From a virus: a stretch of DNA of 64,000 nt. Below are positions 7,628 to 15,780 of this stretch, in pieces. The position numbers and the translations under genes are program-made. The stretch covers positions 1-64,000 of IMG/VR virus record IMGVR_UViG_3300042898_001439; one strand, 5' to 3'. Position 1 is the first letter of the stretch, and each line of letters starts with the position of its first letter. Under the pieces are notes generated by a model. It had not been told where the DNA came from and ran no database searches. It was given only the letters and a program-made list of their open reading frames with translations.

Positions 7628-8317
7628 ATGTCATTTTCAACTAAAGGTATTGATACCACCCCTAAAAAAGAGATCGGCCCTGATAAGAGCCTTGGTCTTG
7701 GTAACCACACTGTTCGCGTATACGGAATTGAGCTACGTTCAATGCCTTATAACGAAGAGCAAATGGAACTCGTACTTACTCTTGTAGGTAAGTCTAATAA
7801 TCCAAACTTCGAGGGATGGTCAATTGATATGGATAACCCTAATAAGGGAAATTTTCCTGGTCCAATGTCACGTGTTGCAACTAGTCCGTTTAAGTTTGAG
7901 TCTAAAACTCTTACTGATGGTACTCGTATTGACCGTGATGCTCAAATTATGAAAACTATTGCTCACTTATCTGATGAGCTTGGTGTACGTAATGATGTTG
8001 ACGAGGTAGACGCTGCTACTCTTCAAGAGTATGTACAAGCAGTATCTCATATTTTCCGTTCAGCAAAATCTAAATTGAACGTTCTTATTGGAGGTTCTAA
8101 GTACTTGAACAAAGAAGGTAAACTTCGTACTAACTACTCTTTTCCTTATTTGAAGAAAGGACGTGCTTTTCAAAACGCTGAGGCTGAAGAAAACATTGTT
8201 CCAGCATATGAGGAAACGGTTCATCTATATGTTCCAGAGAAAGTCAAGAGTGCTCTTGTTCAAGAATCACAAGTTTCATCAGCTCCTGTTTCACAGGATG
8301 ATGATCTTGATTGGTAA
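7628..8317 (+). CDS. Single-stranded DNA-binding protein (SSB-like)
   Basis: The 229-residue protein has a beta-rich core (NHTVRVYGIELRS, MELVLTLVGKS, KLNVLIGGSKYLN) suggestive of an OB-type fold. A Ser/Gln linker follows, then an acidic C-terminal tip, SQDDDLDW. SSBs use such acidic, hydrophobic-ended tails to recruit partners. It lies directly after the Sak4-like gene and before the primase, and it is the last gene before a terminator at 8339. The OB fold is inferred; the tail and position are seen. Confidence 0.7.
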   Translation: MSFSTKGIDTTPKKEIGPDKSLGLGNHTVRVYGIELRSMPYNEEQMELVLTLVGKSNNPNFEGWSIDMDNPNKGNFPGPMSRVATSPFKFESKTLTDGTRIDRDAQIMKTIAHLSDELGVRNDVDEVDAATLQEYVQAVSHIFRSAKSKLNVLIGGSKYLNKEGKLRTNYSFPYLKKGRAFQNAEAEENIVPAYEETVHLYVPEKVKSALVQESQVSSAPVSQDDDLDW

Positions 8318-8338
8318 GATTCTTTAAGATAAATTGAT

Positions 8339-8368
8339 AAGGGGTGGTTTTCCACCCCTTTTCTTTTT
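8339..8368 (+). terminator. Rho-independent terminator after the SSB-like gene
   Basis: AAGGGGTGG (8339-8347), a TTTT loop and CCACCCCTT (8352-8360) make a nine-base stem followed by TTCTTTTT. It separates the SSB-like gene from the primase. Partial read-through would set a higher dose of the proteins upstream. Confidence 0.85.
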
Positions 8369-8378
8369 ACTTTTGGGT

Positions 8379-9344
8379 ATGCTCAGTACTAAATATGTTA
8401 TAACAGATATCAAAGATGTTCCTATAGCGTGGATCTTTGAGTATTATTTGAATCTACCTGAAAGACTTCATGGTCAACAAGTAAAACTTTTATCTGTGTT
8501 TAAACATGAACGTACTCCGAGTATGACACTCTGGTATGATCATTCTAAACGTGAATACAGATTCAAAGATTTTTCTAGTGGTGAAGGAGGTAGTGCTTAT
8601 GATCTTGTGTCAAAGCTTTACAATATCAGTTTCAAAGCTGCCATTAGTAGAATAATGGAAGACTATTCTAAAGCAAAAGCTTCTGGAATAGACAGTGCTG
8701 TTGAGATAAACCCACAAAGATCTTATACCATAGAATCATTTGAGACCCGTAACTGGATTGATAATGATGCTAAGTATTGGTCCCAGTATGGAATATCACG
8801 CAGACAGCTTGAAAGATATAATGTCAAGCCTTTGAAGTCATACAGGATGAACAATGGAGATAAAACATTAGATTTTACTCCTAGTATCATTACGTATGGT
8901 TACTTCAGTATGACTGGAACTCTATACAAGATCTATAGTCCAAAAAATCCTAAGAGAAAGTTCTTTAAGGTTGCTGATCATGTTCAGGGTATTGAACAAC
9001 TCAAGTATGAGTCCGACATTTTGGTTATTTGCTCCTCACTAAAGGATGCAATGTGCCTAGATGCTATGGGTTTTAAACTAGAAGTTATTGCCCCAGACAG
9101 TGAGAACACGGTAATCAAACCAATGTATATTGATGTACTTAAAAGAAAGTACAAAAAGATTATTACGTTGTTTGACAATGATGAAGCCGGTATCAAAGCA
9201 ATTGAGAGATACAAAACTGAGTTAGGTATTAACGGATGTTTCTATCCAACAGCAAAAGATGTTTCTGATGCTGTAGCTAGAGACGGACAAGAGAGTGTAA
9301 AGAATACTCTTGAAAGAATTTTAAGTGCAACTATTAACGTATGA
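8379..9344 (+). CDS. DnaG-family primase with TOPRIM domain
   Basis: This is the replication primase. The N-terminal part (about residues 10-85) follows the CHC2-type layout, LLSVFKHERTPSMTLWYD...FKDFSSGEGGSAYDLV, but has lost the zinc-binding Cys/His residues. A TOPRIM domain follows. ILVICSSLKDAMCLDAMG (about 213-230) is its first motif, with the usual Glu replaced by a Ser/Lys form, and ITLFDNDEAGIKAI (about 262-275) supplies the DxD. I chose ATG 8379. The longer frame from a TTG at 8334 would translate the terminator hairpin. The stop overlaps the RusA-like gene as ATGA. Confidence 0.83.
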   Translation: MLSTKYVITDIKDVPIAWIFEYYLNLPERLHGQQVKLLSVFKHERTPSMTLWYDHSKREYRFKDFSSGEGGSAYDLVSKLYNISFKAAISRIMEDYSKAKASGIDSAVEINPQRSYTIESFETRNWIDNDAKYWSQYGISRRQLERYNVKPLKSYRMNNGDKTLDFTPSIITYGYFSMTGTLYKIYSPKNPKRKFFKVADHVQGIEQLKYESDILVICSSLKDAMCLDAMGFKLEVIAPDSENTVIKPMYIDVLKRKYKKIITLFDNDEAGIKAIERYKTELGINGCFYPTAKDVSDAVARDGQESVKNTLERILSATINV

Positions 9345-9709
9345 GTGATATCTTCATCCCTGGCAGTGTTCCAAGCTCTAAAAATTCTAGAGTTTGGACA
9401 GGTAGATTCTTTATTGCTAGTAAAGCAGTGCAGAAGTGGCGTAAAGAAACAGAACCATTCTGGATTAAGCACAAAGCTGAATTTCTACAAAAGCTAGACG
9501 GATTGGAGAAGCCATACAAATTATCTATGCGGTTCGTTCGTGGTAGCAAACATGAGTTTGATTACCTTAACCCCGCTCAAACAATTCAAGATGAGATGGT
9601 AAAGCATGGGTGGTTAGAAGATGATAATGCTTCTATAGTGATACCAGTGTTTGAACCATACTCATACGATAAAAAAAATCCTGGAGTATATGTTAATATT
9701 ATTAGATGA
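9341..9709 (+). CDS. RusA-like Holliday junction resolvase
   Basis: This 122-residue protein has the RusA pattern. PSSKNSRVWTGRFFIASKAV with a following tryptophan forms the N-terminal part. A later FDYLNPAQTIQDEMVKHGW-LEDDNASIV block carries the conserved acidic residues: Asp of D-x-x-N, Asp of the helix, and the DD pair. RusA-type enzymes cut four-way junctions during phage recombination or genome resolution. It sits between the primase and small accessory genes. Confidence 0.78.
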   Translation: MSDIFIPGSVPSSKNSRVWTGRFFIASKAVQKWRKETEPFWIKHKAEFLQKLDGLEKPYKLSMRFVRGSKHEFDYLNPAQTIQDEMVKHGWLEDDNASIVIPVFEPYSYDKKNPGVYVNIIR

Positions 9710-10046
9710 ACTCAAAGTTTACTTTGCTTCAAAGAGCTTAGACGATATACGTTATATCAGAATCACTTATGATGGTGCCGGTGACAGTGGTGATATTGGT
9801 GATATAGAATTATTTTTTGATAATCATCGTTACCATGATAATGTTCATGGTGACGAATATGAAATGCTTTGTGAAGTATTTAATAAATACTTTGACGATA
9901 AAATTGGAGACTGGTATAATGATGATGGTGGTTTTGGATATGTAGAGATTGATGTTAAAGAAGCTACATATTATATTCAAGCTAACTACAGAACCGTTCA
10001 ATCATCAAATTTAGAAGGAAGTATTTTAGATTTAAAAGAAGATTAA
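9690..10046 (+). CDS. DUF6878-like protein
   Basis: The 118-residue acidic protein contains IRITYDGAGDSGDIGDIELF, then WYNDDGGFGYVEIDV and a late YIQANYRTVQ. That sequence of motifs matches the DUF6878 pattern, in which F-D-G-x-G-D-S-G is followed by a W-x-N-x-G-A-x-G block. The biochemical role of that family is unknown to me. I chose ATG 9690; the longer frame from 9651 overlaps more of the RusA-like gene. It is followed by a DUF6915-like gene one base away. Confidence 0.6.
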   Translation: MLILLDELKVYFASKSLDDIRYIRITYDGAGDSGDIGDIELFFDNHRYHDNVHGDEYEMLCEVFNKYFDDKIGDWYNDDGGFGYVEIDVKEATYYIQANYRTVQSSNLEGSILDLKED

Positions 10047-10047
10047 T

Positions 10048-10389
10048 ATGGCACATCCCTGTGAGCATTCTAAAAGCTCAGTAAAAAAATGGGGAGGTCA
10101 GCCAGAAGATTACTTACATATTCACAATTGGTTTGATGAAACCAAAGGGTGGTTGGGTCATAGTGCCCATAGATTATTCCGTCATCACAGTGAAGGAATA
10201 TTTGAGTGTGAAAAGATATTCGGTGTATCATTTGTTAATTCAGATGGTAAAACCGTATACACTCGTTATGTAGGTGAACAGCATGTCAAAGAAGACTGCT
10301 ATGGTAAGATCCCCTCAGCAAAAGAATGGATTGATAATTTTAACACTCCTAAAGAATGGATGAGGAAAACTCTGAAGATAGAAGACTAA
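10048..10389 (+). CDS. DUF6915-like protein
   Basis: The protein is 113 residues long, rich in His and aromatic residues. It reads SSVKKWGGQPEDYLHIHNWF in its first third, then HRLFRHHSEGIFECEKIFG, then VNSDGKTVYTRYVGEQHVKED. This is the arrangement of the DUF6915 family, which is shared by phages and plasmids and has no known function. The His cluster could bind a metal, but this is a guess. It pairs with the DUF6878-like gene upstream. Confidence 0.65.
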   Translation: MAHPCEHSKSSVKKWGGQPEDYLHIHNWFDETKGWLGHSAHRLFRHHSEGIFECEKIFGVSFVNSDGKTVYTRYVGEQHVKEDCYGKIPSAKEWIDNFNTPKEWMRKTLKIED

Positions 10390-10769
10390 AGATTGACGAA
10401 CCTTATTATTACAATCTCTTAGAGATTATTAGTTCTAATGATATTGAAAACCAAAAGATTGCTTTTCAAATCATTGAGAATATGGATTATGAAGACAATT
10501 TTGTCTATATCCTGTTTTTATACCGTAGTTGTGATACAAAGAAGCGTTCCGTTTGGAATGATTTTGCTCCTAAAAGCTGTTCATTTTGTGAGGAATTGAA
10601 AAACAAATACTCATTAAACGTTACTGGTCTTTATAAGAGTATGAAGGGTAAGGTTACTGAAGAGCAACAAGATTTTGTTTCTCGTCAGTTTTCTAGTTCT
10701 TTACTTAAAACTCTTTCTAACTATGGTTATGACTTTGTTGAAGAAATCCAATTTAAAATCAAATGGTAG
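10356..10769 (+). CDS. Protein of unknown function (137 aa)
   Basis: The 137-residue protein is mostly helical, with an acidic N terminus and one Cys-x-x-Cys (SCSFCEEL) near the middle that is too isolated to call a zinc site. The start overlaps the previous gene by 34 bases, and the end overlaps the VWA gene by seven. No family is recognised. The ATG at 10356 is the only early start in frame. Confidence 0.6.
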   Translation: MDEENSEDRRLKIDEPYYYNLLEIISSNDIENQKIAFQIIENMDYEDNFVYILFLYRSCDTKKRSVWNDFAPKSCSFCEELKNKYSLNVTGLYKSMKGKVTEEQQDFVSRQFSSSLLKTLSNYGYDFVEEIQFKIKW

Positions 10770-11911
10770 ATAAAAATGAAAGTCTAGCTAAAATTTCTAA
10801 AACATTGATACTTGAGCAGCCCTTTTACGGGCTGTTTTTGATTTCATTGAATAAGGTTTGGCGTAATGACTTACCGACAGCGGGTGTCTCTATCAGTGGT
10901 ATTAACCAGCAGCTTGCAATCAATCCAGAATTTTGGGCTAGCCTTAATGACGATGTCAAGAAAGGTGTTCTGATTCACGAGTTGATGCACATTGCTTTTA
11001 ATCACCTTGTAACTAGAGACAACTATCAAGATAAAAAGCTCTTCAATATTGCAGCTGATCTTGAGATCAACCAATATATTGATAGAGATTGGCTTCCTGA
11101 AAACGGTATCTTCTTGGATACATTTCCAGAGCTTAATCTTCCAGACAGAGCAGGTACTGATAAGTACTACAAACTTCTTCAACAAGCACATGAGGATGGT
11201 ACATCACCACAGCTTGATGAAATGCTAAGTGAAGATGACTTTCACTTTACTTGGGGAGAAGGTATTGATAATCTTACTGATGCAGAAAAGAAACTTATCC
11301 AAAAACAAGTTGAGCATCAGCTTAAAGATGTTGTAGAGGGTATAAAAGATCGTGGTAATATCCCCGGTCATTTTAGAGAACTCATAAACAATATCTTTCA
11401 TCAAGAGCCTGCCAAGTTTGACTGGAAAGGTTATCTACGCAGATTTGCTGGTAACAGTAATAAGATCTATACTAAGAAGACTAGACGTAAACCTAACAAG
11501 CGATATGATGGTAACCCAGCATTGAAAATCAAAATGCGGAATCACGTATTACTTGCTGTAGATACTTCTGCTTCTGTAAGTAGCAGTGAGCTTCAGGAAT
11601 TCTTATCTGAGATGAATCACATTCATAAGACAGGTACAGATATTACTGTAGTACAGTGTGATACTCACATGCATGATCCAGAAGCATTTAATCCAAAGAA
11701 AGAATTCAAGGTTAAAGGTCGTGGTGGTACTGATTTTCAGCCAGTTATAGATCACTATAACAAAAATTCTAAGAAGTATACTTCTATTATTTACTTCACC
11801 GATGGTGAATGTAGTTCTCCGAACAATGTTCGTTGTAAAATTTTATGGGTTCATTCTTCAAAATGTACAATCAATCAGGATCTACCTGGTTTCAAAATCC
11901 AACTTAATTAA
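10763..11911 (+). CDS. VWA-domain protein with HExxH metallopeptidase-like N-terminal half
   Basis: The N-terminal half carries HELMHIAFNHL with H72-E73-x-x-H76, a zinc metallopeptidase-type motif. Residues about 260-380 form a von Willebrand A domain: VLLAVDTSASVSS (MIDAS DxSxS near 267), GGTDFQPVI and FTDGE. This is the DUF2201-type combination usually encoded beside a MoxR AAA+ ATPase, and the next gene is exactly that. Such pairs act as metal- or complex-remodelling chaperones. Their target in the phage is unknown. The gene contains a terminator-like hairpin at 10817. Confidence 0.8.
   Translation: MVDKNESLAKISKTLILEQPFYGLFLISLNKVWRNDLPTAGVSISGINQQLAINPEFWASLNDDVKKGVLIHELMHIAFNHLVTRDNYQDKKLFNIAADLEINQYIDRDWLPENGIFLDTFPELNLPDRAGTDKYYKLLQQAHEDGTSPQLDEMLSEDDFHFTWGEGIDNLTDAEKKLIQKQVEHQLKDVVEGIKDRGNIPGHFRELINNIFHQEPAKFDWKGYLRRFAGNSNKIYTKKTRRKPNKRYDGNPALKIKMRNHVLLAVDTSASVSSSELQEFLSEMNHIHKTGTDITVVQCDTHMHDPEAFNPKKEFKVKGRGGTDFQPVIDHYNKNSKKYTSIIYFTDGECSSPNNVRCKILWVHSSKCTINQDLPGFKIQLN
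10817..10839 (+). terminator. Terminator-like hairpin inside the VWA gene
   Basis: CAGCCC (10817-10822), a TTTTAC loop and GGGCTG (10829-10834) are followed by TTTTT. The hairpin is at codons 19-26 of the VWA gene. It may be chance, or an attenuator that lowers distal expression. Confidence 0.35.
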
Positions 11912-11912
11912 A

Positions 11913-13115
11913 ATGGCACACGTAAATCTTAATACTAACGAAGTAAAAGACTTTCTTCGTCATATTATATCTAACAACCAAGTAATTCAATCTCAGGGCA
12001 AGAATCCTGTTGCTGTTGAGGTTGTTGGTGACTCAGGTATAGGTAAGACTTCTACTATCATCCAGCTTGCAGAAGAGCTCAAATTAAACTTTGTAAAACT
12101 AAACCTTGCTCAGATTGAAGAATTAGGTGACCTTGTAGGTTTCCCAATTGTACAATATCAAATTCAAGAAAAGATGACCACATCTAATCCTAATGAAGTG
12201 CGTACTCCACGTACCGCATGGGTTAATGAAGTATCTTTTCAAGAGTATCTTAAAGCTGGTTTTAAAGACACGGGTAAAACTCGTATGTCTTATGCTGCAC
12301 CTGAATGGATTGCAGGTAAAGAAGATGGTGGTATCCTTCTTCTTGATGACTGGAACCGTGCTGATACTCGTTTCATTCAAGCTGTAATGGAACTTGTTGA
12401 TCGTCAGACTTATATCTCTTGGAGTCTTCCAAAGAACTGGCATATTATCCTGACTAGTAATCCGGATAATGGTGACTACATGGTTAATAGTATTGACAGT
12501 GCACAACGCACTCGTTTTATTACTGCTAACCTTAAGTTTGATGTTGATGTATGGGCTAAGTGGGCAGAAGAAAATGGTGTTGACGGTCGTTGCATCAATT
12601 TCTTGCTAATGCACCCTGAACTTGTTACTCAAGAAACTAATGCTCGTAGTATTACTACCTTCTTCAATTCTATCTCTAGTATTGAGAACTTTGAAGATCA
12701 GTTACCTCTTATCCAAATGATTGGTGAGGGTTCTGTTGGAGCTGAGTTTGCAACAATGTTTACCATGTTTATCAATAACCGTCTTGACAAGATCATTACT
12801 CCTGAGAAGGTAATGTCTATGGATGATTGGTCTTCTGTAAAAGGACAGTTGACTAGTGTTATTGGTAAAGAAGACAACTACCGTGCAGACATTGCATCGG
12901 TAATCACACGTCGTTTGATTAACTACAATCTTATCAATGCAGAGAAATCTGCTATTAACCAAAAGGTTTTCGATAGACTGTCTTATTTGATGACTGAAGA
13001 CCTATTTACAAATGACCTTAAGTACACTCTTGTACGAGAAATTGTAAACGGTAACCGCACGAAGTTCCAAAAACTTCTAATGAATCCAGAAATTGTTAAA
13101 ATGACTATTAGCTAA
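11913..13115 (+). CDS. MoxR-type AAA+ ATPase
   Basis: The 400-residue AAA+ protein has Walker A VGDSGIGKTS (about 38-47) and Walker B ILLLDDWNRAD (about 142-152). The sensor-1 region is IILTSNPDNGDY and the arginine-finger region is DSAQRTRFITA. The DDWNRA version of Walker B and the pairing with a VWA/HExxH protein are typical of MoxR ATPases, which remodel protein complexes. The open frame runs from 11802. ATG 11913 is chosen because it directly follows the VWA stop and has the TTAATTAAAATG context common here. It ends in a TAATG overlap. Confidence 0.85.
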   Translation: MAHVNLNTNEVKDFLRHIISNNQVIQSQGKNPVAVEVVGDSGIGKTSTIIQLAEELKLNFVKLNLAQIEELGDLVGFPIVQYQIQEKMTTSNPNEVRTPRTAWVNEVSFQEYLKAGFKDTGKTRMSYAAPEWIAGKEDGGILLLDDWNRADTRFIQAVMELVDRQTYISWSLPKNWHIILTSNPDNGDYMVNSIDSAQRTRFITANLKFDVDVWAKWAEENGVDGRCINFLLMHPELVTQETNARSITTFFNSISSIENFEDQLPLIQMIGEGSVGAEFATMFTMFINNRLDKIITPEKVMSMDDWSSVKGQLTSVIGKEDNYRADIASVITRRLINYNLINAEKSAINQKVFDRLSYLMTEDLFTNDLKYTLVREIVNGNRTKFQKLLMNPEIVKMTIS

Positions 13116-14242
13116 TGATTACATTTAACCAGTTTGGTGAGGTTGATCCCAGTGTCAGAGCGGCACTGGGCAACCACATCTCCGAAGTATATTTTGTAAA
13201 GAAAAACACAGCCGATTATTATACTCCTCTTTTTCATAAAGTTTATAAACTCAGTATTGCAGTTGGGGAAAAACTTTTGAATAAAGTGACTTCTTCTAAT
13301 GATGACATTGTATCTGGTGATAAAGTTTTCTTTGTTCCTGGTAACAAAATGTCAGCTATGAAGCTGAAGGACTCCATTGAAAAACAAGGAGCTAAGATTA
13401 GTAAGACTTATGACACTGCTAATGTTATAGTATTTCCACAGGATATCTATTTTACACATCTAGATAATTATAGACCTGAGACTGTTATACCTTGTCTTCA
13501 TCAAAAAGATAGTTTTAGTGGTAGCACTTTAGTTTCTCATAGTGATCACTACTATTACGTTAAAGATGCTTCAAATTATTCAGAAAATAAACTACCGGAT
13601 AAAACTGAAGGTACTGTTTACATATCTCCATTAGGAACATACCGATTAAATCGTGGTACTAATGGTGAATTGCTGGAGAAAGTATCAGAGGAAACTCTAG
13701 CGTTCTCTGGTTATCTTTTGAACATGCTGTACTATGCAGCAAAGAATAAGATAAAGATCATTTCTGCTGAAAACTTTGAAGACAAGTATTGTGAGTCTAT
13801 GACTATTCTTGATAAAGAGTCTATGCAAACAATTATTCAAATGTTTTCTGGAAGCGATCAAGATACAACACTAGCATCAATTCTTTTAGCTAACTCTGAC
13901 CATGAAGAAAAGTCTTTTTATCTATGGTATATCATGGATAAAATTTCTTTGCATAGATTAGAACAAAATAAAAGAGTTAAGGACGTTAAGTACTTTATAG
14001 AAAACTCCGAAGCTTCGAATTATGCTGGACTTACGGCTAATGAATTCTATGAGCATGTGCTTAAAGAACTAAAAAAGCCTGAAGTATTTGTAGAAGATGA
14101 TTATGCTTTTAAGACTATTTCTAACAAGATGCTCTCAGAATATGTTAAATCTTTACCTAACGCTGTTCAAAGACTTATTAAAAGTGATGCTATTGAAGCA
14201 AGCTTTGTTGTTAAATTGCCAGTTCAACAGGGGGTAGAGTAA
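13115..14242 (+). CDS. Protein of unknown function (375 aa)
   Basis: This 375-residue soluble protein follows the MoxR gene by TAATG and may belong to the same functional unit. A segment KVFFVPGNKMSAMKLKDSIE plus the following AKISKTYDTANVIVF resembles the first strand-helix-strand of BRCT-type folds, but the match is weak. The C-terminal half is helical. Its stop codon lies in the loop of the terminator at 14231. I do not recognise a family. Confidence 0.65.
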   Translation: MITFNQFGEVDPSVRAALGNHISEVYFVKKNTADYYTPLFHKVYKLSIAVGEKLLNKVTSSNDDIVSGDKVFFVPGNKMSAMKLKDSIEKQGAKISKTYDTANVIVFPQDIYFTHLDNYRPETVIPCLHQKDSFSGSTLVSHSDHYYYVKDASNYSENKLPDKTEGTVYISPLGTYRLNRGTNGELLEKVSEETLAFSGYLLNMLYYAAKNKIKIISAENFEDKYCESMTILDKESMQTIIQMFSGSDQDTTLASILLANSDHEEKSFYLWYIMDKISLHRLEQNKRVKDVKYFIENSEASNYAGLTANEFYEHVLKELKKPEVFVEDDYAFKTISNKMLSEYVKSLPNAVQRLIKSDAIEASFVVKLPVQQGVE

Positions 14243-14266
14243 TCTACCCCTTTTAACTTTTTATTT
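14231..14266 (+). terminator. Rho-independent terminator with stop codon in its loop
   Basis: GGGGTAGA (14231-14238) pairs with TCTACCCC (14243-14250) around GTAA. TTTTAACTTTTTATTT follows. The TAA of the upstream gene forms most of the loop. The next gene starts at 14267, right after the T-run. Confidence 0.85.
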
Positions 14267-15226
14267 ATGAATGTAACTCTCAGTTATTCAGGGCTTAACA
14301 AAATGTTGTTTTCCCCTAAACTTTATTATAAACACTATATTCTTGGTCAAAGAGAAGAATCTGTTGATTCTTGGGCAGTAGATGGTAGTATCGTAGATGC
14401 TTATCTAACTGATCAGAAGATTGAAGACAAGTTTGCTATTGTACCAGGTGTAATCCCTACAGAAAGCACTAAGAAACTTGTTTATAAAATTTATAAGCAG
14501 CGTGATGAAGAGCATGTCTCTACTGATTTATCTGCTTATAGTGAGGATATCCTTGATATTCTTATAGAAATCAATCTTCACCAGTCATTGAAGACTGATG
14601 CTCAACGTCTAGAAAAGATCTTAACGGATGATGCTAAAAACTACTTTAAGTTTTTATGTGAGTCTGAAGGTAAGATTGTAATTGACATGGAAACTCTTGA
14701 AAGAAACAAAGCACGAGCAGACATGGTCAAAGCTGATGCTGTTGCATCTGATAGACTGAAGCTCACTGGTTCTGACTTTAACTATGAAGTCATTACACAA
14801 AAGATGCTACAAGTTGCGCTTAAAAAGTATCCAGGTGTTACTCTGCGCGGTATTCCGGATAGAATTGTTATTGATAACAAGAATAAGGTTATCCGAATTA
14901 TTGATATCAAGACAACCAGTAAGTCTCTTAATGACTTCTATCCTGACACATATAACTTTTACAGCTATGGATTGCAAAGTGCTATCTATGTTGTTCTAGT
15001 AATGGGTGATTCGTCAATGCAAGAGTACAAAGGTTACAAACTTGAGTTTGAATTCTTTGTAATAGATAAGTATGATGATTTTTGTTTCTTCCCAATTAGC
15101 AGTGCTCTTATGTCTCACAATCATGATGAGCTAGAGAACGCTATTCAAATTGCAACATATCACATTCAAAACGAAGACTACAATAGACCATACAAATTTA
15201 GAACTGGTATATTTGTATTGTCATGA
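14267..15226 (+). CDS. PD-(D/E)XK nuclease (RecB/exonuclease VIII-like)
   Basis: The 319-residue protein opens LSYSGLNKMLFSPKLYYKHY, a start typical of Cas4/RecB-like nucleases where this helix helps organise the site. The catalytic core is GIPDRIVID (near 195-203) followed by IRIIDIKTTSK (near 208-218), giving the D...DxK motif. A downstream YGLQSAIYV helix matches the usual Q-x-x-x-Y motif. It likely resects DNA ends in concert with the Sak4-like and SSB-like proteins. It overlaps the next gene by ATGA. Confidence 0.83.
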   Translation: MNVTLSYSGLNKMLFSPKLYYKHYILGQREESVDSWAVDGSIVDAYLTDQKIEDKFAIVPGVIPTESTKKLVYKIYKQRDEEHVSTDLSAYSEDILDILIEINLHQSLKTDAQRLEKILTDDAKNYFKFLCESEGKIVIDMETLERNKARADMVKADAVASDRLKLTGSDFNYEVITQKMLQVALKKYPGVTLRGIPDRIVIDNKNKVIRIIDIKTTSKSLNDFYPDTYNFYSYGLQSAIYVVLVMGDSSMQEYKGYKLEFEFFVIDKYDDFCFFPISSALMSHNHDELENAIQIATYHIQNEDYNRPYKFRTGIFVLS

Positions 15227-15780
15227 TTGAGAAACTGAGGAAAGAGTACTTTCAGAAATCGAAGGTATTCTTGTACCCTCTCTTAAAAATTCCAAAAGGA
15301 CACAAATATGTTCCAATAGGTACTTATGTTGCTTGGGTTGAAGAAATTGATTCTGCAGATAAAAAATTCTTGTGTGTATACACTCTTCAGGCAACTGATG
15401 AGTTTTATAAATTTGAGAACAAGTATCTTCTTGGTAATGAAATGTTTAGCAACTTTCATTTACTTGAGGACAATACGGGTTTGTTTGTATTTAATTACAA
15501 CAGGTTTAACGAGGACTATATCAAGTTTCTTGCTGGTAGATATTCAACTATGTCTGAAGACTTCAAGCGGGTTATTGTGCAGTTCTTTAAATCTAAGGAT
15601 ATAAAGAACATTGGGTTTCATCATGTAAATAGCTATCTGTACCCGGACTTCTACTTTGGTAGATATGCACAACTACTAGGTGTAGATAAAGATGTTCTTG
15701 TTGATGTTGGTGAGCTCTGTCCACCAGTTGATATACAAAAGGAAACACTTAAAGTCAAAAAACTAATACTTAATATATGA
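15223..15780 (+). CDS. Protein of unknown function between nuclease and DNA polymerase (185 aa)
   Basis: The 185-residue protein is rich in Phe, Tyr and Lys, with a beta-rich first half (KYVPIGTYVAWVEEI) and a helical second half. It is locked between the PD-(D/E)XK gene and the DNA polymerase gene by four-base overlaps at both ends, so it should be made in similar amounts. No motif is recognised. A polymerase accessory role is possible but not shown. Confidence 0.65.
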   Translation: MIEKLRKEYFQKSKVFLYPLLKIPKGHKYVPIGTYVAWVEEIDSADKKFLCVYTLQATDEFYKFENKYLLGNEMFSNFHLLEDNTGLFVFNYNRFNEDYIKFLAGRYSTMSEDFKRVIVQFFKSKDIKNIGFHHVNSYLYPDFYFGRYAQLLGVDKDVLVDVGELCPPVDIQKETLKVKKLILNI

